Shown here piece by piece: positions 57,050-64,000 of a stretch of DNA of 64,000 nt. A model generated the notes under the pieces. The model did no database searches. It was not told where the DNA came from and was given only the letters and a program-made list of their open reading frames with translations. Each line of letters opens with the position of its first letter. Position 1 is the first letter of the stretch. The position numbers and the translations under genes are program-made. Source of the stretch: Bifidobacterium sp. ESL0790 (lineage in GTDB: Bacteria; Actinomycetota; Actinomycetes; Actinomycetales; Bifidobacteriaceae); assembly GCF_029395435.1 (NCBI RefSeq), contig NZ_CP113915.1, forward strand, positions 2,046,001 to 2,110,000. Reading direction: 5' to 3'.

Positions 57050-58651
57050 CTACTCGATGGTGGTGGAGAGCTCCTTCTGGCGCACGAAGAAGAAGACGAC
57101 CACGGCGAGGATCATGAACGGCACCATCCACATGAAGATGGGCAGCAGGGCGCTGTTGTAGGCGTCGATGATCGGGGTGCGCAGCATGTCGGGCAGCGCG
57201 TTGACGCCGCTCGGGGTGAGGCTGCTGGCGCTCAGGTGGGCGGCGCCCATCATGGCGTCCATGCCCTTGTCGCCGGCCATGCCGCTGGCGGCCATCTGCT
57301 TCATCGCGCTGGCGAGGTTGCTGTGCACGAAATCGCCCAGACGGGAGGTGAAGATGCTGCCGACGACGGCCGAGCCGACGGTGGCGCCGACCTGCTTGAA
57401 GTAGTTGAACGAGGCGGTGGCGGTGCCGACGATGGAGGCGGGGAAGGCGTCCTGGACGATGAGTGTCAGGATCTGCTGGCCCAGGCCGAGGCCGATGCCG
57501 AAGACCATCGTGTAGGCGCAGAGCATCCAGACGGGCGAATCGGCCTTGAGGGTGGAGGTCAGCGCCAGGCCGATGGCCATGATCACCGTGCCGACGATCG
57601 GGTAGGCCTTGTACTTACCAGTTTTGGAGACGAGGTTGCCGGAGATGATGGAGGTGACGAGCACGGAGGCCATCATCGGCACCATCAGCAGACCCGCCTG
57701 GGTGGCGGTGACGCCGGTGGTCATCTGGATGTAGGTCGGCAGGTAGCTCAGCACGCCGAACATGGCGACGCCGATGAGCAGGGCGCCGACGGTGGCGACG
57801 TCGAAGTTGGAGTTGCGGAAGAGGGTCATGGGCATGACCGGCTCCTTGACCTTGAGCTCGACGAAGATGAACAGGGCGATCAGCACGGCGAGCGCGACGA
57901 TGACCTCGGCCCAGTTCCAGGTGTGGGGCTTGCTCGCGTTAGTGCAGACCAGCACGATGATGACGGTGATCGCGGCGATCAGGGCCATGCCGAAGTAGTC
58001 GACGTGGGCACGGTTCTCGGCGCTCGGCTTGGGCAGGTGCAGGAAGATCGCGACGGCGGCGAGGGCGAGGATGCTCAGCGGGATGTTCATCCAGAAGGCC
58101 CAGCGCCAGCCCGGGCCGGAGGTGAGCCAGCCGCCGATGAGCGGGCCGGCCACGGAGGAGACGGCGAAGACGGCGCCCATGACGCCCATGTACTTGCCGC
58201 GTTCGCGGGCGGGTACCACGTCGGCGATGGCCGACTGGGAGAGGATCATGAGGCCGCCGCCACCGAGACCCTGGATGACGCGGGCGGTGACGAGGAGGTT
58301 CATGCTGCCTGCGAGCGCGCCGACGATCGAGCCGCTCATGAACAGGGCGATGGCGACGAGCAGAAGTGGCTTGCGGCCGAAGATGTCGCTGATGCGGCCG
58401 TAGACCGGCATCATAACGGTCATGGCCAGCGCGTAGCCGGTGACGACCCAGGTCATGCGGTCGACGCCGCCAAGGTCGCCGACGATGGTCGGCATGGCGG
58501 TGGAGAGCACGGTCTGGCTCAGCGACGACATGAGCATCGTGACCATCAGGCCGATGAAGACGAGCATGACATCGCGCTTCGAGGGCGCTTTGCGCGGTTC
58601 GCGCGCGGTGGCCGGCGCGACCGGCGTTGCTTGTATAGCAGTGGTTGACAT
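57050..58651 (-). CDS. MFS multidrug exporter, DHA2 (14-helix) type
   Basis: 533 residues from the ATG at 58651, preceded by AAAGGATT. About 14 hydrophobic segments. MFS motif A GRISDIFGRKPLLL, and the antiporter motif C-like AVSSVAGPLIGGWL after RWAFWMNIPLSIL. Sequence type is that of QacA/EmrB exporters, proton-driven pumps for hydrophobic drugs or bile-like compounds. The substrate is unknown. A palindrome lies at its 3' end and an inverted repeat about 75 bp upstream of its start. Confidence 0.9.
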   Translation of the reverse strand: MSTTAIQATPVAPATAREPRKAPSKRDVMLVFIGLMVTMLMSSLSQTVLSTAMPTIVGDLGGVDRMTWVVTGYALAMTVMMPVYGRISDIFGRKPLLLVAIALFMSGSIVGALAGSMNLLVTARVIQGLGGGGLMILSQSAIADVVPARERGKYMGVMGAVFAVSSVAGPLIGGWLTSGPGWRWAFWMNIPLSILALAAVAIFLHLPKPSAENRAHVDYFGMALIAAITVIIVLVCTNASKPHTWNWAEVIVALAVLIALFIFVELKVKEPVMPMTLFRNSNFDVATVGALLIGVAMFGVLSYLPTYIQMTTGVTATQAGLLMVPMMASVLVTSIISGNLVSKTGKYKAYPIVGTVIMAIGLALTSTLKADSPVWMLCAYTMVFGIGLGLGQQILTLIVQDAFPASIVGTATASFNYFKQVGATVGSAVVGSIFTSRLGDFVHSNLASAMKQMAASGMAGDKGMDAMMGAAHLSASSLTPSGVNALPDMLRTPIIDAYNSALLPIFMWMVPFMILAVVVFFFVRQKELSTTIE

Positions 58652-58723
58652 GGCAATCCTTTGCAATAACGGGTTTGGCTGGCCGCCGTCACGTTGTTTC
58701 TTCGTTCCAGGGATATAAAAAGA

Positions 58724-58768
58724 CCGGTGTCGCGCAATGCGAACGAATCGCCATTGACACGACACCGG
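58724..58768. promoter_or_regulatory. Inverted repeat upstream of the MFS gene at 57050
   Basis: CCGGTGTCG at 58724-58732 and CGACACCGG at 58760-58768 are exact inverse copies 27 bp apart, in the likely 5' region of the transporter gene. They may be an operator pair or an attenuator-like hairpin. Confidence 0.5.
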
Positions 58769-58983
58769 CCCGGGGTAAAACGACGGCCTTGAATTTCTTT
58801 TCCGTTGCACACTATCGGTCGCGGTGCCCAGATGCAAGCCGACTTGAAACGTTTTTTGCTGCGAAATGCCGTATCCGTGACAAGGTTCACAATTTTGGCA
58901 TTTTCATCACGATTGTGTAATAATCGCGGAATTTCAACGAAATAGAGGTAAATTCGTACGACATTTTCGATATTTATGGCACT

Positions 58984-59121
58984 GTGAACGTGTCCAATAC
59001 ATCATCGCTGGGCGAAATTGCACAAATCTGCCGTCAGCATATAAATAGCAACATCAAAGGATTAACGGATGCACTGGGGTTGCCAGACTTCGCATCTTTG
59101 CGACAGTTAATATCTAAATAG
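58984..59121 (+). CDS. Possible small protein of 45 residues
   Basis: A plus-strand frame starting GTG at 58984 and ending TAG at 59121 reads like a helical protein (SSLGEIAQICRQHINSNIKG, then LTDALGLPDFASLRQLISK). No ribosome binding site is evident, and no family is recognised. It may be a real small gene or the tail of a decayed one. The frame is open further upstream to a double TAA near 58920. Confidence 0.3.
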   Translation: MNVSNTSSLGEIAQICRQHINSNIKGLTDALGLPDFASLRQLISK

Positions 59122-59171
59122 TCTCAAAACTTCTTTGAGTTGAGATTGTGGAGGGTTTTATAGCGAGGGGA

Positions 59172-59255
59172 CGCTCACACTTAACCATGGTTACCAAAAG
59201 TAACTAACTGAAAACAGCAGGGTATCGTTCGGCAACCATAGGTTAAGTGCGAGCG
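59172..59255. repeat. 84-bp palindrome directly behind the second MFS gene
   Basis: Left arm CGCTCACACTTAACCATGGTT and right arm AACCATAGGTTAAGTGCG-type pair over 21 bp with one substitution and one insertion. It ends 12 bases from the MFS stop at 59268. Related to the palindrome at 56958. Confidence 0.75.
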
Positions 59256-59267
59256 GACCTTGAGGAT

Positions 59268-61049
59268 TCACTCGCCGCGGTCGCGCTTTTCGGCGCGGGC
59301 GACCCAGATGGAGGCGATGAGGCCGATGGCGAGCATGACCATGGCGGCGACGAGGGTCCATTGGGCGGCGCGGGTGAAGGAGGCCGACATCGCGTCGACG
59401 ACCTGCGGGCCGAGCGTCCCCAGCTTGCCGTGGGTTCCCTGGGCGCGGATGCCGACGATGGCCGAGCCAGCCGAGGCGTCAAGCGACTTGGTCAGACCGT
59501 CGGCCACCTGCGAGGACAGGCCGCGCACGCCCGACAACGCGCCGGGAGCGATATGGCCGACCATGATCGAAAGCATGAGGCCCGCGACGGCCGCGCCGAT
59601 GGCGGTACCGAGCTGACGAACGGTGGACTGGGTGGCCGAGCCCTCTCCCGACTGGGCCACGGGCACCTCGGAGAGCACGAGGCTGGTGAGCTGAGCGGCG
59701 GCGAACCCGAGACCGACGCCGTACATGACGAACGGCACGAGCATCCACGCGGCCGACAGGCCCGGACGCATCATCACCATCAGGATGACGACGCTCGCAA
59801 TCTCAACGATCAGGCCGAACTGGACGGTGTGGGGCGCGCCGATTTTCGCGGTGACGGGGCGCGCCAGACCACCCGAGACGATGGCACCGAGGCCCATGGT
59901 GGCCAGCAGCGCGCCGGTGGGAATCATCGCGAGGCCACGCACATTAATAAGGTAGAGCGGCAACACGAACATGATGGCGAACTCGCCGGCCTGGATCGCG
60001 GCGGCGGCCACATTGCCCAGCGCGAAGGTGGGGATGCGGAAGAGCGTGAGGTCGAGCATCACCGGGCGCGAGTGGCGCATGCGGCTGTTCTCGGTGCGGA
60101 CGAAGATCACGAAGAAGACGATGCCCAGCACGATGCAGATCGGGATGACGGAGACGGGCCAGGTCGCGCCCCACTTGAGGCCGCCGATACCGAAGTCGCC
60201 CTTGGGCTTGAGCCAGCCGTAGGTCTGGCCTTCGATCAGGCCGAAGATAAGGAAGGCCGAGGCGAGCGCTGAGAAAACGATGCCCAGCGGGTCGAAGCCC
60301 TGAGGTTTCGCCTCAGACTTCGAGGCGTCTTGCGCGGCCAGTTTGCGCGCCGCGCCGCCCATGGCCGAGGCTCCGGCCTTGCCGCCGGTTTTCGGCACGA
60401 GGAATATGGAGGCGACGAAGACGATGATGCCAAGCGGCAGGTTGACCAGGAAGATCCAGCGCCAACCGATGGTCTGGGTGAACACGCCGCCCAGGAACGG
60501 GCCGACGGCGGCGGCCGCGCTCATCACCGAGCCCCATACGCCGAATGCGATGGCGCGGTTCTTGCCGCGGAATGAGGCGGAGACGATGGAGAGCGTGGAG
60601 GGCATGACCAGCGCGCCGCCGATGGCCTGCACGGCACGGGCGGTGAGCAGCAGCGCGGCCCCGTTGGACGAGGCGGCGAGGGCGGAACCTGCGACGAACA
60701 CGACGACGCCGACCTGCAGCGTGGCCTTGCGGCCCTTGAGGTCGCCCAGTTTGCCGAAGGGGAGCAGCAGCGCGGCGAGAATGATGTTGTAGAGCGAGGT
60801 GACCCATTGCGCATCGGTCAGGTTGAGGCCGATCTCGCGGATCATGACGGGCATGGAGACGTTGACGATGGAGCTGTCGAGCACGATCATGGCGAGCGCC
60901 AGGGCGAGCACCCACAGCGCGCCCCACGGTGGTTTCGGCTCCGCGCGAACAGTGGCGGGGGCAACAGGGGCGTTCGGGGCTCCGGCGACGCCCGAAGTCG
61001 CGGGCCCGCCTGTGGACCGCTGGGATTGTGAAGACTGATTGATAGCCAT
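59268..61049 (-). CDS. MFS multidrug exporter, DHA2 type, next to a TetR regulator
   Basis: 593 residues from the ATG at 61049. About 14 hydrophobic segments after a Ser/Gln/Pro/Ala-rich N-terminus of about 40 residues. Conserved pieces include ALAMIVLDSSIVNVSMPVM, the motif A FGKLGDLKGRKATLQ, and AAAVGPFLGGVFTQTIGWRWIFLVN. A cytoplasmic insert (about 215-250) is Lys/Ala-rich. It diverges from the TetR gene at 61297, the classic layout of a drug-inducible pump and its repressor. Confidence 0.92.
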   Translation of the reverse strand: MAINQSSQSQRSTGGPATSGVAGAPNAPVAPATVRAEPKPPWGALWVLALALAMIVLDSSIVNVSMPVMIREIGLNLTDAQWVTSLYNIILAALLLPFGKLGDLKGRKATLQVGVVVFVAGSALAASSNGAALLLTARAVQAIGGALVMPSTLSIVSASFRGKNRAIAFGVWGSVMSAAAAVGPFLGGVFTQTIGWRWIFLVNLPLGIIVFVASIFLVPKTGGKAGASAMGGAARKLAAQDASKSEAKPQGFDPLGIVFSALASAFLIFGLIEGQTYGWLKPKGDFGIGGLKWGATWPVSVIPICIVLGIVFFVIFVRTENSRMRHSRPVMLDLTLFRIPTFALGNVAAAAIQAGEFAIMFVLPLYLINVRGLAMIPTGALLATMGLGAIVSGGLARPVTAKIGAPHTVQFGLIVEIASVVILMVMMRPGLSAAWMLVPFVMYGVGLGFAAAQLTSLVLSEVPVAQSGEGSATQSTVRQLGTAIGAAVAGLMLSIMVGHIAPGALSGVRGLSSQVADGLTKSLDASAGSAIVGIRAQGTHGKLGTLGPQVVDAMSASFTRAAQWTLVAAMVMLAIGLIASIWVARAEKRDRGE

Positions 61050-61128
61050 AAGGTCTTTCCGGTTAATCTATTGACGACGATCTTGAATCCGCGGTGAATG
61101 ACAGACAAATATCCGGCGGACGTATATT

Positions 61129-61149
61129 TTTGCGACACGCTGTCGCAAA
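61129..61149. promoter_or_regulatory. Probable TetR operator in the pump/regulator gap
   Basis: A perfect palindrome with arms TTTGCGACA / TGTCGCAAA around CGC, 80 bp upstream of the pump gene and 148 bp upstream of the regulator. Its size and position suit a TetR dimer controlling the divergent promoters. Confidence 0.7.
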
Positions 61150-61296
61150 CCTTGTGCGACTATACGTCGGTAATATGGAATCCGCAAGTCAATGTCACCA
61201 TCGGCGCGGTGATTTGCATGACAACACGTCGCGCCGGCGGATAATGAACAACGACCGCAAGCCAACCGGCCGGCGCACGACCACGAAAGGGACGAC

Positions 61297-62145
61297 ATGC
61301 CACGCATCAACGAGGCGAACCTCGAGGAGCATCGCAAACGCACCATGAACGCCCTGCTCGACTCGGCGGAGACCATCATGCGCGAGCAAGGCAGCGACGC
61401 GCTCACCCCCGCGGCCGTGAGCAAGGGGGCCGGCATCGCGCGCAACTCGATCTACCGCTACGTGCGCGACATGCGCGACCTGCGGCGCAAGCTCATGGAC
61501 CGGCACATGCCCGAATGGATCGAGACCCTGGAGCGGGCGCTCGAGGGCATCAGCGACCCGGCCGACGTGGTGACGACGTGGGTGCGCGTGAATCTGGAGC
61601 AGGCCGTGGCGCAGGGGCACGATTGGATGACGCGGATTCCACTGGATGACGCTGAGGAATACAGCGAGAACGGCGAGCTTTGGCGGCAGCGCGGAGACGG
61701 CAGGGCCGGGGAAGACGGCGAAAGCGGTCAAGACGGCCAAGACGATTCCGCAAGCCAAGAGGGAGCGGAGACTTCATCGGTCGACAACTCAGGGGCAGCG
61801 CCAACCCCCGAAACCACGCAAGACACACAAGATACAAGGGACAAGCTGGCGGCCAACGACCCGTTCTGCACCAAACGCGGCGTGGCACGGTCCGAGGGCG
61901 AGCAGCCCAGCGACCCCAAGCAGCTGACCATCCACCAGCGCGTCAACGCGCCAATCGTAAGGGCCTGGAACGAGCTCTCCCCCAGCGCCCCGAAGGTGGG
62001 CATCTCGCTGACCGAGGGCATCGTCTCCAGCGGCATGCGCCTGCTCAGCGGCAAGAACGTGACCGCGGAGAAGCGCGACGCGACCATCGACGAGATCGAG
62101 CGCTCGACGCGGGCCGTCATCGAGACGCTGCGCGAGGATAAGTAA
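61297..62145 (+). CDS. TetR family regulator of the adjacent MFS pump
   Basis: 282 residues from an ATG with GAAAGGGACG upstream. The TetR helix-turn-helix lies near the N-terminus: ALLDSAETIMREQGSDALTPAAVSKGAGIARNSIYRYVRD (in parts, about 13-52). The ligand domain is interrupted by a low-complexity Gly/Asp/Ser/Gln/Thr-rich insert of about 65 residues (about 125-190), which makes the protein longer than typical TetR proteins. It is divergent from the pump gene with a palindromic operator between. Confidence 0.88.
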   Translation: MPRINEANLEEHRKRTMNALLDSAETIMREQGSDALTPAAVSKGAGIARNSIYRYVRDMRDLRRKLMDRHMPEWIETLERALEGISDPADVVTTWVRVNLEQAVAQGHDWMTRIPLDDAEEYSENGELWRQRGDGRAGEDGESGQDGQDDSASQEGAETSSVDNSGAAPTPETTQDTQDTRDKLAANDPFCTKRGVARSEGEQPSDPKQLTIHQRVNAPIVRAWNELSPSAPKVGISLTEGIVSSGMRLLSGKNVTAEKRDATIDEIERSTRAVIETLREDK

Positions 62146-62299
62146 TTTCTTATATATAGGTAGTTATCTGTTTTAACTAAACCTTCGCTTTGGTACCGGC
62201 TTCATTTTGCCGACCATAATTTGCATGACAAATACATCGAAACAGCGTCTTCCGCGACCGCAATTTCACCAGCCAAACCGACGTGAAAAATCCACCAAG

Positions 62300-62342
62300 T
62301 TATCCACCCCCATTCACATTTCAAAGGTGACCGTGGGGATAA
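62300..62342. promoter_or_regulatory. DnaA-box-like pair upstream of the nrd operon
   Basis: TTATCCACC at 62300-62308 and TGGGGATAA at 62334-62342 (TTATCCCCA on the other strand) each differ from the strong DnaA box by one base and face each other. nrd genes are DnaA-controlled in some bacteria, so a replication link is possible but unproven. Confidence 0.35.
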
Positions 62343-62437
62343 AAACAGGCCCGTTTGTGACATAGCGCACACTGCGAATCCAGGCCCGAAAAAGGCACTT
62401 CCGCGCAGCCCTTGCGCTTATTGCGTTTTGACGCCGA

Positions 62438-62481
62438 ACCACTATATCTAGTGCCTCAAAGTACGACACGCTACTAGAAGT
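62438..62481 (+). promoter_or_regulatory. NrdR box(es) upstream of nrdH
   Basis: CCACTATATCTAGTGC at 62438-62453 closely matches the NrdR box (ACACWATATATWGTGT type). A weaker second candidate, ACACGCTACTAGAAGT, begins at 62466, about the usual spacing for paired boxes. NrdR represses ribonucleotide reductase genes when dATP is high. A further small palindrome CTACACACATGTAG lies at 62499-62512. Confidence 0.7.
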
Positions 62482-62553
62482 TGGGGTTCAGTTTGGAACT
62501 ACACACATGTAGTCTGGGTAGCTGAAGACATCAAACACATCGATTCGGAGGCT

Positions 62554-62838
62554 ATGATGACCGTCACCGTTTTCACCAAACCACGTTGCCCGCAGTGCGA
62601 GGCGACCAAGCGCCAGCTCAAGCGCGCCAACATCGCGTTCGAGGCCGTGGATTTGACCGAAAACCCCTCCACGCTCGAGCAGCTCACCGAGGCCGGCTTC
62701 CGCCAGGCACCCGTGGTCATCACCCCCGACTCCTCCTGGAGCGGCTACCGCCCCGACCTGATCAAACAGCTCGCGGCATCTTCCACGTCGGAGCAGGCCG
62801 TCGCCGCCAAGGCGGAAGGCAGCACGGTTCTCGCGTGA
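62554..62838 (+). CDS. nrdH: Glutaredoxin-like NrdH redoxin
   Basis: 94 residues (93 from the second ATG at 62557, which is better spaced from GGAGG). NrdH features: TVFTKPRCPQCEATKRQL with the redox pair CPQC, VDLTENPSTLEQL and QAPVVITPDSSWSGYRPDLI. It passes electrons from thioredoxin reductase to class Ib ribonucleotide reductase. The C-terminal 15 residues (Ser, Ala, Glu) extend a little past the usual end. First gene of the nrdH-nrdI-nrdE operon. Confidence 0.95.
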   Translation: MMTVTVFTKPRCPQCEATKRQLKRANIAFEAVDLTENPSTLEQLTEAGFRQAPVVITPDSSWSGYRPDLIKQLAASSTSEQAVAAKAEGSTVLA

Positions 62839-62904
62839 CCGCGTCGCGATGAAGTCAAGCAACCCGATAATCACAGCAAACCAACGAGTCTTAGAGAGAA
62901 GGCG

Positions 62905-63588
62905 ATGATGGCGGACGCGGCAATTGATGACGCCACCAACGTGGACACAACCCAGCGAACCACGGAATCGGCGGCGTCGCAGGCGGCACAGGCGAATCCG
63001 GCCGACCATAGGCAAACGGCTGCGGCAGGCAAGGCGGGCGCGACCGGCGCGACCGGTATATCCAGCACGCCCAGCACAACCAACGAGGCCAACACAACCG
63101 CCGAATCGCAACCTTTCGACGACGAATGCTTGACCCCCAGCGAACCCGAGGCCAAAGCCCAAGGCGAGCACATCGGCGCCGTGGTCTACTTCTCCTCGGT
63201 CTCCAACAACACCGCACGCTTCATCGAAAGCTGCGGCTTCCCCGACGAGGGCATCAACGTCTATCGCATCCCGCTGCGTCCGAAAGAGGCGCCACTGCAG
63301 GTGCGCGAACCTTACGTCCTGATCGTACCGACCTACGGCGGCGGCAATATTGCGAAAGCGTTGCTCCCGCAAATCCGCAAATTCCTGAACGGGCACAAAA
63401 ACCGCAGCTTCATCCGCGGCGTCATTTCCTCGGGAAACAGGAACTTCGCCACCGCGTTTTGTGCGGCAGGCGACATCATTTCCAAGAAGTGCCACGTCCC
63501 GTTCATGTATAATTTCGAACTCTTGGGCACGCCGGACGACCAGCGCCAGGTGCGCGAGGGCGTGAGGGACTTCTTCCTCAAAGAATAA
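62905..63588 (+). CDS. nrdI: NrdI flavodoxin-like protein with low-complexity N-terminal extension
   Basis: 227 residues from an ATG with GAGAGAAGG upstream. The conserved NrdI domain is the last ~140 residues: GAVVYFSSVSNNTARFIESCG, YVLIVPTYGGGN, VISSGNRNFATAFCAAGDII and PFMYNFELLGTPDD. NrdI carries FMN and supplies the oxidant that builds the dimanganese-tyrosyl cofactor of NrdF. The first 85 residues are an Ala/Thr/Asn-rich region absent from ordinary NrdI (about 130-150 residues). The site before 62905 argues that it is translated. Confidence 0.93.
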   Translation: MMADAAIDDATNVDTTQRTTESAASQAAQANPADHRQTAAAGKAGATGATGISSTPSTTNEANTTAESQPFDDECLTPSEPEAKAQGEHIGAVVYFSSVSNNTARFIESCGFPDEGINVYRIPLRPKEAPLQVREPYVLIVPTYGGGNIAKALLPQIRKFLNGHKNRSFIRGVISSGNRNFATAFCAAGDIISKKCHVPFMYNFELLGTPDDQRQVREGVRDFFLKE

Positions 63589-63596
63589 ATCTTACG

Positions 63597-63674
63597 CACA
63601 CCCAAAAGGGGGTATTTAAAAACCGTTCGGCGGAATTCCGCCCTTCCTATTTTAAATGCCCCGCTTTGGGTGTG
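63597..63674. repeat. 78-bp palindrome, CACACCCAAA family, copy 2
   Basis: The left arm begins CACACCCAAAAGGGGGTA and the right arm ends CTTTGGGTGTG. The same length and arm sequence as the copy at 56736, with a different loop. It lies inside the nrd operon, between nrdI and nrdE, 8 bp after the nrdI stop, and could reduce read-through into nrdE or protect the nrdHI message. Confidence 0.85.
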
Positions 63675-63718
63675 TGGCTTTTAATCATCACCAGCAAATT
63701 CCTGAAAGGAACCAACAA

Positions 63719-64000
63719 ATGGCTCTCAACGACACAGCGCTGAGCATGGATAACACCGTCGAAGACACCGGTTTCGACCCGGAGCACGACTACCATTCGC
63801 TCAACGCGATGCTCAACCTCTACGACGAGGACGGCAAGATCCAGTTCGACAAGGACAAGGAGGCCGAGCGCGCCTATATCAACGGCCACGTCGCCGAGAA
63901 CACGATGAAGTTCAGCTCCACCGCCGAGCGCATCAAGTACCTGGAAGACAACCTCTACTACGAGAAGGCCGTCTTCGACCAGTACACCCCCGAGTTCCTG
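63719..64000 (+). CDS. nrdE: Class Ib ribonucleotide reductase alpha chain, 5' part
   Basis: The first 94 codons; the gene runs off the window. The ATG at 63719 has GAAAGGA upstream. The N-terminus YHSLNAMLNLYDEDGKIQFDKDKEA, FSSTAERIKYLEDNLYYE and FDQYTPEFL is the usual NrdE start. NrdE reduces ribonucleoside diphosphates with electrons from NrdH and the radical of NrdF. Confidence 0.95.
   Translation, partial: MALNDTALSMDNTVEDTGFDPEHDYHSLNAMLNLYDEDGKIQFDKDKEAERAYINGHVAENTMKFSSTAERIKYLEDNLYYEKAVFDQYTPEFL

Overview
The window looks like a chromosome segment of a Bifidobacterium species. Support comes from GC-rich coding with strong AGGAGG-type ribosome binding sites, a mevalonate-type isoprenoid cluster in an actinobacterium, an HspR/HAIR-controlled dnaK-grpE-dnaJ-hspR operon, a bifunctional RmlC-RmlD protein, and a class Ib nrdHIE operon. 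The species cannot be named from sequence alone. No insertion sequence, CRISPR array, rRNA gene or prophage was seen.

Layout. 1-2.5 kb: the end of an SDR oxidoreductase gene, then the minus-strand rpsF-ssb-rpsR-rplI operon. 2.8-6.8 kb: a large zinc-ribbon membrane protein and prs. 6.8-8.9 kb: a solo gene for a probable PD-(D/E)XK (DUF559-like) nuclease lies between two arrays totalling 18 copies of a 44-bp imperfect palindrome. This is the most unusual part of the window. 9-14.4 kb: a ribonucleoside-use group (ribokinase-like kinase, LacI regulator, nucleoside hydrolase, MFS transporter) with three matching LacI-type operators and a strong terminator. 14.7-17 kb: an unknown membrane protein, a nine-unit 62-bp tandem array, and a 3-methyladenine glycosylase. 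17-22.7 kb: mevalonate kinase, diphosphomevalonate decarboxylase, and a fusion of phosphomevalonate kinase with type 2 IPP isomerase. 23-25 kb: a Schlafen/AlbA-type ATP-binding regulator beside a decayed C-terminal remnant of a relative.

25-48.5 kb is a cell-surface polysaccharide locus: two GT2 glycosyltransferases, two DUF2142 membrane proteins, an FAD oxidoreductase, two RgpF-like proteins, acyltransferases (one frameshifted), a sugar epimerase, a Wzm/Wzt-type exporter, the dTDP-rhamnose genes rmlB, rmlCD and rmlA, and a secreted GH25 muramidase. Three tandem paralogue pairs point to growth by duplication. 49-51.3 kb: a small unknown gene, tRNA-Ser(GGA) and a HAD phosphatase. 51.4-56.7 kb: the heat-shock operon. 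57-62.1 kb: two multidrug-type MFS transporters and a divergent TetR regulator. 62.5 kb to the end: nrdH, nrdI and the start of nrdE.

Repeats are a theme. Besides the two regular arrays there are two 78-bp palindromes of one family (56.7 and 63.6 kb), two related palindromes directly behind the two MFS genes (57.0 and 59.2 kb), and further large palindromes at 19.7, 32.4 and 46.5 kb. Function calls rest on motifs and family resemblance read by eye; no database search was run.
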